From an uncultured Bacilli bacterium (GTDB taxonomy: Bacteria; Bacillota_I; Bacilli_A; RF39; UBA660): a stretch of 35,252 bases of DNA. The position numbers and the translations under genes were made by a program. Every line of letters starts with the position of its first letter. The stretch's first letter is position 1. Location of the stretch: contig CAKOLW010000015.1 of NCBI GenBank assembly GCA_934096405.1, positions 1 to 35,252 of the forward strand, written 5' to 3'. Below the pieces are notes generated by a model. That model did no database searches. It was given only the letters and a program-made list of their open reading frames with translations, and was not told the origin of the DNA. This document shows, piece after piece, positions 1 to 8,036 of the stretch.

Positions 1-87
1 AATAGAGAAGTATTTAATCAATATAAAAGTTTTATCAATGAACAATATAAATATTTAGGAAATGATAGTAATTTAGGTTTTTATTAA
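1..87 (+). CDS. C-terminal end of an unidentified protein (partial)
   Basis: The first 28 codons of the window are open in frame 1 and end with TAA at 85-87. The visible tail is polar and rich in Asn, Tyr and Lys. A strong hairpin terminator follows 25 bases later, which supports a real gene end. The start lies outside the window, and nothing in the tail identifies a family. Confidence 0.5.
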   Translation, partial: NREVFNQYKSFINEQYKYLGNDSNLGFY

Positions 88-111
88 ATTTAATGTATTT
101 TTGATAATTAT

Positions 112-148
112 AAAAACTCGTACACTTTAAATGTGTGTGAGTTTTTTG
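112..148 (+). terminator. Bidirectional intrinsic terminator
   Basis: The arms AAAACTCGTACAC and GTGTGTGAGTTTT pair over 13 positions with one G-T wobble around a short loop, followed by a T run on the plus strand. The mirrored A run on the left gives a U tract on the minus strand. It therefore can end both the plus-strand gene stopping at 87 and the minus-strand gene stopping at 161. Confidence 0.8.
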
Positions 149-160
149 TTTTAGATTGCA

Positions 161-901
161 TTACGAATTTTCTCTAATTTCAACTATGCTATTATTCTCA
201 AAAATAGATTTTATATTATTATCAAATTCATTTATCTTTTTAAATTCAAAATCATATATTTTTCCTATAGACAATATTATTCCATTTGTATCCACTACAA
301 CATCACTTATATTTCCACTTTCATCTTTTAGTTTAACATCGAATGTACTATTTGTTATGCCTTCATTTGGTTCAAATTCGTGATTATTTACTTCTAATAT
401 TTCATATGATTTCACAAAAGTACTATTATCTTCTAAGCAAAAATTACTTTTGTATTCCATCCAACTTGGTCCTAAGTACACATCTTTTGTTTTTCCATTA
501 ACACCAGCACATTTTAATATAGTTATGCCATTTTTAGTTAGTGATGGTATTCTATAATCTTTGTATATAGTTGAACCACCATCCCAATATTGTTCTGAGG
601 CAAGTCTTTTATACAGCTTATTTAAAATTGTAGAATCATTTTGTAAATATTCCTGTAAGTTTACCATATGTTCATCTATTACATAAACGTAATCTAAGCA
701 ATATGTGTATACTTTGTAATTATCATATTCATGATATAATTCTGGTTTATAAGTACAATTTTTACTTTCTTGTATTAATAGATTTAATGAATATTTTTTA
801 TCTAAAATATCTATTTTATCATATAACTTTTCATAACCTATAACTCCCATTAGTACTACTATAATAGTAGAAATAATTATCAATAAGTATTCTTTTTTCA
901 T
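161..901 (-). CDS. Hypothetical single-pass membrane-anchored protein
   Basis: A 246-residue protein I do not recognise. Residues about 5-22 are a hydrophobic segment after a short basic start (MKKEYLL...), so it is probably anchored by one N-terminal helix with the rest outside the cell. It could also be a signal peptide, but there is no lipobox cysteine. The outer part has four scattered cysteines that could form disulphides. The reading frame can be extended to a TTG at 916, but the ribosome site GGAG lies on that TTG, so the ATG at 901 is the start. It follows proS by about 30 bases on the same strand and ends at a terminator, so it is likely the last gene of the rel-proS operon. No enzymatic motif was seen. 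Confidence 0.6.
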   Translation of the reverse strand: MKKEYLLIIISTIIVVLMGVIGYEKLYDKIDILDKKYSLNLLIQESKNCTYKPELYHEYDNYKVYTYCLDYVYVIDEHMVNLQEYLQNDSTILNKLYKRLASEQYWDGGSTIYKDYRIPSLTKNGITILKCAGVNGKTKDVYLGPSWMEYKSNFCLEDNSTFVKSYEILEVNNHEFEPNEGITNSTFDVKLKDESGNISDVVVDTNGIILSIGKIYDFEFKKINEFDNNIKSIFENNSIVEIRENS

Positions 902-931
902 ATTTATTTTCTCCAAATATATTATAACATA

Positions 932-2284
932 TTAATCAAATGTTTTTATATTGTTTTTTACAATACTTTCTAAAATTATTTTTTTCTTTCTAAATGTTTG
1001 AAATTTTACTAGATATTCCACAAATTCTGTTTTATCTATGTTTATTTTTTCTCCTGTTTTATTGTTTTCAACAGTTATGTAGCCATCATTCAAAGTATTA
1101 CCTAATACACATGTATATGGAATACCTGTTATTTTGCTATCTTTTAATTTTGCACCTATACTTAAATAATCTCTATCATCATATAAAACCGGAATATCAT
1201 CACTTATTAACATTTTATATAAATTATTGGCATATTTTAATTTTTCTTTATCATCTGTTTTAGCAATTATGTAAATTATGTATGGAGTTAAATTAACTGG
1301 AAGCGATATTCCTAGAAATTCATTTTTATCATTTCTAACAATACTATTTTCATAAATCATTGCTAGGGTTCTTGATACACCTATGCCATAACAACCCATG
1401 CTATAGTACTTAGGTTTTCCATCTGATGCAATATATGTAGCGTTCATACTTTTTGAATATTTTTCTCCTAGTTGAAATATATGTCCTAATTCACATGCTT
1501 TTTTTGATTTTAAGTTATTTAAATCTTTAATACCATATGTTTTTTCTATATATTCTTGTGCATCTTCTCTTTTTAGTAATTCACTATTTATTAGTTTACC
1601 AGTGGATTCGTCATATAAAATATTATCTTCACCTATATCTGAAACACACATAAATTCTTCGGATTTAGTCCCTCCAATAGCACCGCTATCGGCACCTACT
1701 GGATGAACATTTAAACCTATTTCATCAAATATTTCTAAATAAGCTTCTTTTATTCTTTCATATTCCGTATCTAAATCTTTTTCGTCTTTACCAAAACTAT
1801 ATGTATCCATCATTTCAAATGATTTACCTCTTAAAAGATAACCTCTAGTTCTCATTTCATTTCTAAATTTTTCTCCAATTTGAAAATATGTAGTTGGTAA
1901 ATTCTTGTAAGATGTTAGTCTTGATTTAGCAAATTCTACTACTGCTTCTTCTGCAGTTGGTGCTAGACAGAAATTTCCTTTATCAGTTAAACATCTAAAC
2001 ATTACATCTTCACTTACATATCTATCCAGTCTTCCAGAATTTATCCATATATTTTCAGGTTGTAAAAGTGGTAAATTTATTAGAGAACAACCATATTTAG
2101 TTAAAGTATTAATAATAATATCATTAATATTCTTTTTCACCAGAAATGGTATATGTCCATATGCATATATTCCACTTGCAAATTGTTCTATTTGGCCTGT
2201 TTGTAATAACATATCTTGTACTGGGAATTGATTATCTAACTTTTTTATTTTAGTTTCTATTAAACCTATACTTGATACTTTCAT
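932..2284 (-). CDS. proS: Prolyl-tRNA synthetase, bacterial type, without the editing insertion
   Basis: Class II synthetase that charges tRNA-Pro with proline in the cytosol. Motif 2 is clear (KFRNEMRTRGYLLRG, then MMDTYSF), as are the TAEE binding segment and the motif 3 region (YGIGVSRTLAMIYE). The anticodon-binding fold follows (IIYIIAKTDDKEKL to the end). At 450 residues it is about 120 shorter than usual bacterial ProRS. Only about 60 residues separate the GGTKSEEFM and ELGHIFQLG segments, where the roughly 180-residue INS editing domain normally sits. INS hydrolyses Ala-tRNA-Pro, so cis editing should be absent. The start at 2284 is fixed by AGGAAGG upstream and by the ATGA overlap with the rel stop codon, which implies translational coupling. 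A longer start at 2344 lies inside rel and is not needed. Confidence 0.95.
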   Translation of the reverse strand: MKVSSIGLIETKIKKLDNQFPVQDMLLQTGQIEQFASGIYAYGHIPFLVKKNINDIIINTLTKYGCSLINLPLLQPENIWINSGRLDRYVSEDVMFRCLTDKGNFCLAPTAEEAVVEFAKSRLTSYKNLPTTYFQIGEKFRNEMRTRGYLLRGKSFEMMDTYSFGKDEKDLDTEYERIKEAYLEIFDEIGLNVHPVGADSGAIGGTKSEEFMCVSDIGEDNILYDESTGKLINSELLKREDAQEYIEKTYGIKDLNNLKSKKACELGHIFQLGEKYSKSMNATYIASDGKPKYYSMGCYGIGVSRTLAMIYENSIVRNDKNEFLGISLPVNLTPYIIYIIAKTDDKEKLKYANNLYKMLISDDIPVLYDDRDYLSIGAKLKDSKITGIPYTCVLGNTLNDGYITVENNKTGEKINIDKTEFVEYLVKFQTFRKKKIILESIVKNNIKTFD

Positions 2285-3723
2285 TTTATCATTCCTTCCT
2301 GTATTAATTTTTTTACTTTTGACATATGAGCAAGATTTTCCCATTCTTCTTTGGCACCAAATGATAAGTAATCAGTTATTATTTTTACTCTGTCTTTGTT
2401 TTTTAATTTATATCCTAAGTCTTTCATATATTCTTCGTTAACATATGCACCTATCATAGAATTTGCTTCTGTAGGATTATTTATATATGCAAAATCTATT
2501 ATACTAGAACCTTTTGGTAATTGAATTACTTCTCCTTTGGTATTATAAACATAAACATTATCTGAGAATAATTCCATTTTTACTTGGTCTACAAAATCTT
2601 TATTATCTCCAAACATTGCATTTATTTCTACTAAAGATTTATAGAACTGATTTTGACTCTTTAATTCTTTTTGCATTATATTTCTAGCATCACCTTTCAT
2701 TATATCCCAGTAAGATGTTAGTCCAAAAGATGCAACTTTGTCCATATCAAAAGTTCTTATTTGTGTTTGTACTAATCTATCATCTGGTCCAAAGACTGTT
2801 GTGTGTAAACTTTGATATTTATTAGTTTTGGGATTGCAAATGTAATCCTTGAATTTTTCATTTATTGGATGATATGCTTGATGAATTAAACATAGAGAAA
2901 GGTAACATTCTTCAATAGTTGATACCATTAATTTTAAACTAAATAGGTCATGTATATCTCTTAAATTGAATCCTTCTATTCTTCTTTTATATATACCATA
3001 TATATTTTTAGTTCTTATTTTTATTTCATTAGGTATGTTTCTGTTATTTAATATTTCTTTTATTTTACCACTCATATCTTCTAAGCATGATTTATTTTCT
3101 TTTTCTATTCTTCGTTGTAAATCATATATTCTTTTGTAACTATCTGGTTTAAGATATCTGAATGCTAAGTCTTCTAGTTCTGTTTTTATTCTATAATGTC
3201 CAATATAATAAGCAAGTGGTACAAATATGTCCATTGTTTCTAATGCATTTTCTTTTTGTTTAAATTCACTTTTGTATTCAAGAGTTCTCATGTTATGTAG
3301 TCTGTCTGCTAGTTTTATAATTATTATTCTTACATCTTCAGTTATACCTGTTATTATTTTTCTAGTGTTTGCATAGTTCTGATCTTGCTTTGATGAAAAG
3401 TTCATTTTTGCTAATTTTGTTACTCCATCTACTAGTGTTGCGACATTAGGATTAAATTCATAGGCAATATCTTCTTTTGTAGTATTAGTATCTTCTATAG
3501 TATCATGTAAAAGACCTGCACATACTGTATCACAATCAGCATGCATTTCAGCTAGTATATATGCGACATTTAACGGGTGCGATATGTATTCTTCTCCACT
3601 TTGTCTAAATTGACCTTTATGTAAATTTTCTGCATATAAATATGCTTTATTTACATTATCCACTTCTTCTGGATTATATGACTTTACAAGTTTTAATAAG
3701 TCATCAATAGTTAAATCTTTCAT
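2281..3723 (-). CDS. rel: Short Rel/SpoT-type (p)ppGpp enzyme; hydrolase intact, synthetase probably inactive
   Basis: RelA/SpoT homologue of 480 residues, in order: HD hydrolase, nucleotidyltransferase fold, TGS domain. Typical Rel proteins are about 730 residues. Here the chain stops after TGS, so the helical, zinc-finger/CC and ACT parts that sense the ribosome are missing. The hydrolase signature is complete (RQSGEEYISHP, LLHDTIEDT, KLADRLHNMRT). The synthetase keeps the G-loop (KYQSLHTTV) and KFKDY. However, the segment normally read as EVQIRT is QTQIRT, replacing the catalytic Glu by Gln; the Arg of AVR is Lys, and the His of AAHW is Tyr. Expected role: breakdown of (p)ppGpp. The start is the ATG at 3723 with GGAGGTG just upstream; the GTG at 3735 is part of that ribosome site. 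It overlaps proS by four bases. Confidence 0.9.
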   Translation of the reverse strand: MKDLTIDDLLKLVKSYNPEEVDNVNKAYLYAENLHKGQFRQSGEEYISHPLNVAYILAEMHADCDTVCAGLLHDTIEDTNTTKEDIAYEFNPNVATLVDGVTKLAKMNFSSKQDQNYANTRKIITGITEDVRIIIIKLADRLHNMRTLEYKSEFKQKENALETMDIFVPLAYYIGHYRIKTELEDLAFRYLKPDSYKRIYDLQRRIEKENKSCLEDMSGKIKEILNNRNIPNEIKIRTKNIYGIYKRRIEGFNLRDIHDLFSLKLMVSTIEECYLSLCLIHQAYHPINEKFKDYICNPKTNKYQSLHTTVFGPDDRLVQTQIRTFDMDKVASFGLTSYWDIMKGDARNIMQKELKSQNQFYKSLVEINAMFGDNKDFVDQVKMELFSDNVYVYNTKGEVIQLPKGSSIIDFAYINNPTEANSMIGAYVNEEYMKDLGYKLKNKDRVKIITDYLSFGAKEEWENLAHMSKVKKLIQEGMIK

Positions 3724-3742
3724 AAACACCTCCACATATAAA

Positions 3743-3781
3743 CAAAAAGAGACGATTTAATCATGTTTAAATCATCTCTTT
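3743..3781 (-). terminator. Terminator hairpin in the rel leader (possible attenuator)
   Basis: The arms at 3767-3781 and 3746-3760 pair over 15 positions with one G-T wobble around a 6-base loop, followed on the minus strand by TTTTTGTTT. It lies only about 20 bases before the rel start and downstream of a strong promoter and a small ORF, so it either ends a short leader transcript or attenuates rel-proS. Confidence 0.7.
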
Positions 3782-3880
3782 AGATATTTTTATTTTTTTA
3801 AGCATACAACAAGAATTAGTATCAAAGTTACTAACTATGTAATTAATAACATCACAATTTAGTATATTTGCAATTCTCAT
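3767..3880 (-). CDS. 37-codon small ORF in the rel leader
   Basis: Reading frame MRIANILNCDVINYIVSN... ending ...KISKEMI, stop TAA. It has a GGAGGG ribosome site four bases before the ATG, and a near-consensus promoter lies just upstream. Its stop codon falls inside the 5' arm of the terminator hairpin before rel, so a ribosome completing it would prevent that hairpin. The peptide is rich in Asn and Ile, has a Cys-Cys pair near the C-terminus, and resembles no family I know. It could be a regulatory leader peptide or an independent small peptide gene. Confidence 0.5.
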   Translation of the reverse strand: MRIANILNCDVINYIVSNFDTNSCCMLKKIKISKEMI

Positions 3881-3901
3881 ATGACCCTCCAAAAAATAAA
3901 T

Positions 3902-3939
3902 ATTGGTACCAATTTACCACTTTAAATGTGGGTTGTCAA
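3902..3939 (-). promoter_or_regulatory. Promoter of the leader ORF-rel-proS operon, with palindrome
   Basis: On the minus strand: -35 TTGACA (3934-3939), a 17-base spacer and -10 TAAATT (3911-3916). The 12-base perfect palindrome ATTGGTACCAAT at 3902-3913 overlaps the -10 and the predicted start site, a good position for a repressor operator. Confidence 0.75.
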
Positions 3940-4116
3940 TGGGTTTTCGTTAAAATTCGATTAAATAGATGTGTATACTTTATTAAATGCTTTTATAATC
4001 ATATCTTTTCCCATTACATCTATTTTAATCTTTGCGAATTCTTTGCAAAAATTATTTCTTTATTATCCAAGACGATTTTGTTGATGAGCCTTCATTTTCT
4101 ATAGATATTTTACACT
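3940..4116 (-). other. Intergenic stretch with a possible small gene remnant
   Basis: No intact gene is visible. On the minus strand two short frames follow each other with a shift: one reading ...ISIENEGSSTKSSWIIKK, then one reading FAKIKIDVMGKDMIIK... to a TAA at about 3961. Together they could be the remains of a roughly 50-residue protein, but there is no start codon with a ribosome site. Plus-strand frames here are only the antisense of this T-rich region. Confidence 0.2.
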
Positions 4117-5256
4117 TTACATATTTTTTTTATATTCATCAACCATTTTCTCTAGTTTTTTACTATCTCCGCCATATAAATCCACTACTTTCAAAAAATT
4201 TGTCCATACTTTATTTGTATGAATTATATTTTTTGCCACCTTAAACCCTTCCTCAAGTGAACTCACCTTATCAGCTAGTAAAAGAAAAATTGAAGCATTA
4301 ATGCAAATTGCATCAATTTGACTTTCATTTCCTTCACCTTTAAGAATTTTTAAAGATTCCAAAACATTATTAATTTTATTCTCTTTTTCTTCTAAATCAG
4401 TAATATTAAAATATTTATTTATTGATAATGCATCTTGAATATCAGCTGAAATGTTTTTTTCAACGTTAGAATTCTTAATTCTTATCAAATTAGCATATCC
4501 TATTGGCAGTAATTCATCTAGAAAATGCACTCCATCTAATGTACAAGAATAAATAAGTGCATTTTTTACACCAAATTTTTTTAAGACCTCAGCAGATAAT
4601 TTTACGTTAGGATGTGACAAACCATATGCAAGAGAATCAATATAAACCGGAAAGCTTAAACCTGCTAACCCGAAACTCATGGCATGAGGTGCATAAAAAA
4701 CTCCTCCATAAACTTTTGCAAATTTCGGTGTAGTTTCTTCAATTGAAAAGAAAGAAATGTGATATTTATTTAATATTTTTTCTTTTTCTTTAAGAGGAAG
4801 GTTCAAATCTATTCCACATATATCTAAAAAATCCGTTGAACCAGTTTTAGATGATGTAGAATGAGAACACGCTTTAGCTATGTTAGCACCACATGCAGCT
4901 GCCACAAAGCAAGCAGTACTTGTAATATTGATAGTTTTAATTCCTTTTTTTCCACTTGATGCTACTCCTACTAACTTTTCATTTTTTGGTAATACTATTT
5001 TTTTCTTTGTTTTTTTAAGTTGATTATCCAAACTAAATGAGGCATTTAATAATCCACTTATTTCATTGATGCTAGGTCCTTTTATCATTATGCCGTTCAA
5101 AAGCATGGTCAATAAACTAATTCTTTTTTGTTCATTTTGTTCATTTAAAATAACATTCATTGCTTCTTCTGTTTCATATTCGTCTAGAGATTGTCCAATA
5201 TTTAGTTTGTATAGTGATTCAAATGGCTCCTTTACTTTTTTTGATTTTATTATCAT
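4117..5256 (-). CDS. TrpD-like phosphoribosyltransferase/phosphorylase family protein, divergent
   Basis: Glycosyltransferase family 3 fold (anthranilate phosphoribosyltransferase and nucleoside phosphorylase relatives), 379 residues. Recognisable blocks are the N-terminal helical segment, then TINITSTACFVAAACGANIAK and SSKTGSTDFLDICG, which match the TrpD pattern of FNIST..., VAAAAG and SSKSGSAD...LG. Near residue 240 the LDG...LDELLPIG block matches the metal-binding DG-DE region. The GTGGD loop that grips PRPP diphosphate in true TrpD is replaced by ASSGKK, and the KHGN segment by KACS, so the substrate may differ. There is no trp operon nearby. It is the third gene of an operon with a HAD phosphatase (one-base gap, AAGGAGATG ribosome site inside the HAD end) and an aldo/keto reductase, so a role in ribosyl or sugar-phosphate chemistry is an inference. 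Confidence 0.7.
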   Translation of the reverse strand: MIIKSKKVKEPFESLYKLNIGQSLDEYETEEAMNVILNEQNEQKRISLLTMLLNGIMIKGPSINEISGLLNASFSLDNQLKKTKKKIVLPKNEKLVGVASSGKKGIKTINITSTACFVAAACGANIAKACSHSTSSKTGSTDFLDICGIDLNLPLKEKEKILNKYHISFFSIEETTPKFAKVYGGVFYAPHAMSFGLAGLSFPVYIDSLAYGLSHPNVKLSAEVLKKFGVKNALIYSCTLDGVHFLDELLPIGYANLIRIKNSNVEKNISADIQDALSINKYFNITDLEEKENKINNVLESLKILKGEGNESQIDAICINASIFLLLADKVSSLEEGFKVAKNIIHTNKVWTNFLKVVDLYGGDSKKLEKMVDEYKKNM

Positions 5257-5257
5257 T

Positions 5258-5935
5258 TCATTTCATCTCCTTTATAATATCAATTACTTCTTCTAAAGAG
5301 CTAATTATTGCATAACATTTTTTTTCTAGATAATCTTTTATAATGTCAATATCTTTAAAGTTTATTACTTTTAATCCTGCATTAAGTGCAGCTTCAATTC
5401 CTACATTACTATCTTCTATAGCAATTAAATCTTCTTTATTATTATTATCAAAATAATTTATTGCTTTTAAGTATAAATCTGGATGTGGTTTTGTGTTTAT
5501 AACATCTTCTCTTGATAAAATATAATAAAAATCTTTAATATTTATATTAGCTTTTTTTAACAATTTTTTTATTGATTCTTTGGAATTAGAAGAAACAATT
5601 GCATATTTATAATTATTCTTATCTAAATATTTTTTTAATTTTAAAAATCCCTTTTGTATTTTAATATCATTTATTCTAATATATTTATCCAAATATTCAT
5701 ATAACCCTTTCCAATATTCTTTTTCTTCAAAAGAGTCAACTACATCATTTTTTAAATACGCACTTATTTCTTTTTTTGTTTTTCCCAAAAAATTATCAAT
5801 ATAGATTTCTTTTGAAATTGGTATTCCTAATTTTTTATTATATTCAATAAATATTTTTAAATATATATATTCCGTATTTAAAATTACTCCATCAAAATCA
5901 AATAAAATTATTTTAGTCGATTTCATAGAACTCAT
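5258..5935 (-). CDS. HAD-superfamily phosphatase/phosphomutase-like (subfamily IA)
   Basis: Haloacid dehalogenase-type hydrolase of 225 residues resembling beta-phosphoglucomutase and small sugar phosphatases. Motif I is FDFDGVILNTE with both aspartates, then a helical cap (about residues 20-85), motif II VSSNS, the motif III lysine in TKPHPD, and motif IV AIEDSNVGIEAALNAG. All catalytic residues are present, so it should be active on a phosphorylated metabolite. I place the start at the ATG at 5935, with AAGGGG upstream; the longest frame begins at 5956 and another ATG lies at 5926. It overlaps the end of the aldo/keto reductase by 23 bases, and the next gene starts one base after its stop, so the three are probably co-translated. 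Confidence 0.85.
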   Translation of the reverse strand: MSSMKSTKIILFDFDGVILNTEYIYLKIFIEYNKKLGIPISKEIYIDNFLGKTKKEISAYLKNDVVDSFEEKEYWKGLYEYLDKYIRINDIKIQKGFLKLKKYLDKNNYKYAIVSSNSKESIKKLLKKANINIKDFYYILSREDVINTKPHPDLYLKAINYFDNNNKEDLIAIEDSNVGIEAALNAGLKVINFKDIDIIKDYLEKKCYAIISSLEEVIDIIKEMK

Positions 5936-6791
5936 TTGTTGCACACCCCTTATCAAACATAATTGGAAAATTTTTGTTTAACTTATTCCAATCTCTTTTA
6001 GTCAAAGTAAAATTTTGTGTATTTAAAATTTCATCAATATGATTACAATTATTGCTTTTAAAAATTATATATATATTTTCTTGTTGTAATAGCCACTTTG
6101 CTGCAATTTGTATATTAGACACATTGTATTTTTTTGAAATGTTATCTAATAATGTATAAGTTCCCTCACTGTAAAATGGATCTTTACAGTTGGGATACGA
6201 AAGCATTATTGGTCTCCAACATACAAACTTTATATTATTTTTTCTGCAATAACTAACTACCCCTTTTTTTATTGATTCTCTGCAAATTAAATTATATTGA
6301 TTTTGAACTGCATAAACTTTTTTAATTAAATATTTATTATATTTTTTTATAGTATTTATACTAACATTGGAAAGACCAACATTTTTTATTTTTCCAATTT
6401 TCATTAAATAATTCAATGCATTACATATTTCTTCTATATTGCTTTCTTTATTTTGTTTATGAATGTAATACAAATCTATATAACTGGTTTGAAGCCGTTT
6501 TAATGAAGAATTACAGGAAGCTATAATTCTATTGTAATTCAAATTCCATTCTCTTACTTTTGTAGCAATAAATATTTTTTTTCTGTCAAATATTTTAATA
6601 GCACATCCAATTAATTTTTCACTTTTTCCGCCAGAATAACTTTCTGAGGTGTCAATATGATTAATCCCGTTCTTTATGGCATATTGAATAGCTTTAATAT
6701 CACGAATATCATCGTTATCAACATTCTCACTTATATCTCCACCCATATGCCATGTTCCTAAACCAATTTTAGATAAATTTATTTCTTCCAT
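5913..6791 (-). CDS. Aldo/keto reductase
   Basis: NAD(P)H-dependent carbonyl reductase of the AKR superfamily, 292 residues, a usual length. The (beta/alpha)8 barrel starts with SKIGLGTWHMGG. The catalytic tetrad is present: Asp in NHIDTSESY, Tyr in SESY, Lys in IATKV, His in YIHKQ. The substrate is unknown. The start is the ATG at 6791 with GAGGAGGTG at the right distance; the in-frame GTG at 6797 belongs to that ribosome site. It is the first gene of the minus-strand half of the divergent island, and its own promoter is visible. Confidence 0.9.
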   Translation of the reverse strand: MEEINLSKIGLGTWHMGGDISENVDNDDIRDIKAIQYAIKNGINHIDTSESYSGGKSEKLIGCAIKIFDRKKIFIATKVREWNLNYNRIIASCNSSLKRLQTSYIDLYYIHKQNKESNIEEICNALNYLMKIGKIKNVGLSNVSINTIKKYNKYLIKKVYAVQNQYNLICRESIKKGVVSYCRKNNIKFVCWRPIMLSYPNCKDPFYSEGTYTLLDNISKKYNVSNIQIAAKWLLQQENIYIIFKSNNCNHIDEILNTQNFTLTKRDWNKLNKNFPIMFDKGCATNEFYEID

Positions 6792-6815
6792 AAGCACCTC
6801 CTCACATTTATATAT

Positions 6816-6844
6816 ATTTTACAATAAACTTTTTTAAAAGCCAA
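6816..6844 (-). promoter_or_regulatory. Promoter of the aldo/keto reductase operon
   Basis: On the minus strand: -35 TTGGCT (6839-6844), a 17-base spacer and -10 TAAAAT (6816-6821), ending about 25 bases before the start codon. Confidence 0.65.
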
Positions 6845-6879
6845 CATTAAATAAAGATATTTTATAAGTTTTAAAAAAA

Positions 6880-6888
6880 TGTTATAAT
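6880..6888 (+). promoter_or_regulatory. Extended -10 promoter of the nucleotidyltransferase-kinase operon
   Basis: TGT followed by TATAAT (6883-6888) is an extended -10 element without a good -35. An AAAGGAAG ribosome site and the ATG at 6909 follow. Together with the reverse-facing promoter at 6816-6844 it makes a 117-bp divergent control region. Confidence 0.6.
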
Positions 6889-6908
6889 CTAATTGAAAGG
6901 AAGAAAAA

Positions 6909-8036
6909 ATGAATGAAAATGAAAGAAAATTAATAATTGAACTATTAAAATTTACAGAAAATAAGGAAGAAATAACATATCTAATGAAAGATGAAAATAT
7001 TAATTGGATTAAAATCCTCGGATTCATATCTTATCATCGCATTGCTGGTTTTGTATTTCAAAAAATTAACAATATAAATATTCGTCTTTTTGAATTTCCT
7101 GTATTTTTTTCTACATTTATGATTAATCAATCTCAATGTACAAGAAATCAGTATCAATTTAATGAAATTAAAATAATTGCCAATAGTTTTAATAAGAATG
7201 ATGTCGAATATATTTTCTTGAAAGGTGCAATTTTGAACCAATATATTTTCAAAAACGGAGCTAGAGCAAGTAATGATATTGATATACTAATAAATAAAAA
7301 AAACATAAAAAAAGCGTCTTCTATATTGTATAGTCTTGGTTATACTCAGGGTATATACAATTCTATCACGGATAATATTATCCCTTTTAAAAATTCTGAT
7401 TTAAACATTTCTTTGAAAACTCGTGGTGAAACATGCCCATTTGTTAAAGTTGTAAATGAACCTGCTTTAAAAACAATTGATGTAGATTTAAATTTTTCTC
7501 TTGATTGGACAGCTAATTACAATCAAAAACTAATTGATAGAGTTTTGAAAAACAGAAAGAAAATTGTCTTCAATGAAACAGATTACATTTATTTCGCGTC
7601 ATTTGAAGATAATATAATAGAATTATGTACTCATCTATATAAAGACATGGCTTTATTAGATATTGTAAAAAAAAGGAAAGTTTTTGATTTATATAAGTTG
7701 TTAGATATTTATTATTTTTTCAATATATATTATGATGAAATAAATTTTGATGATTTGATGCACAATATTGAACTATTTAATTCCGAAAAACCTGTGTATT
7801 TTGCTTTAGCATATCTGGTAGAAATTTTTGATGATTTTAAAAAAGAGAAAATACTTGTGTTAATGAATTATTTAAAGGATAAAATTTCAAATTTAGATTT
7901 TTTGGATACAATTTTTGACCAGTACAATACAAATGATATATATATTACCTCAATTGCATTGAAAGACCGAATATTTGAGTATAATATAATAAATAAATAT
8001 AAAAGAAAGGAAAGCGACAATGAAAAATGCTATTAA
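6909..8036 (+). CDS. Nucleotidyltransferase family protein (PF14907 type)
   Basis: A 375-residue protein with an N-terminal helical region, then the segment YIFLKGAILNQYIF...GARASNDIDILI at about residues 95-128. This is the typical signature of the uncharacterised nucleotidyltransferase family often found beside RiPP and lasso-peptide genes; the acidic pair in NDIDI would bind the metal. The remaining C-terminal half is mostly helical with no clear motif. In known clusters such enzymes sit with HPr-kinase-like proteins, exactly as here: the next gene overlaps it by 17 bases. What it nucleotidylates is unknown, and no synthetase or cyclase gene for a peptide is visible nearby. Confidence 0.75.
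   Translation: MNENERKLIIELLKFTENKEEITYLMKDENINWIKILGFISYHRIAGFVFQKINNINIRLFEFPVFFSTFMINQSQCTRNQYQFNEIKIIANSFNKNDVEYIFLKGAILNQYIFKNGARASNDIDILINKKNIKKASSILYSLGYTQGIYNSITDNIIPFKNSDLNISLKTRGETCPFVKVVNEPALKTIDVDLNFSLDWTANYNQKLIDRVLKNRKKIVFNETDYIYFASFEDNIIELCTHLYKDMALLDIVKKRKVFDLYKLLDIYYFFNIYYDEINFDDLMHNIELFNSEKPVYFALAYLVEIFDDFKKEKILVLMNYLKDKISNLDFLDTIFDQYNTNDIYITSIALKDRIFEYNIINKYKRKESDNEKCY

Noticed and set aside
3901..3940. GGTACC near the rel promoter as part of a T-box
   Set aside because: The surrounding bases do not fit the T-box core and it overlaps the -10; a 12-base palindrome at the promoter explains it better.
3868..4244. Two plus-strand frames across the rel-TrpD-like intergenic region
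   Set aside because: No ribosome sites, T-rich composition, and they overlap a well-supported minus-strand promoter and gene end.
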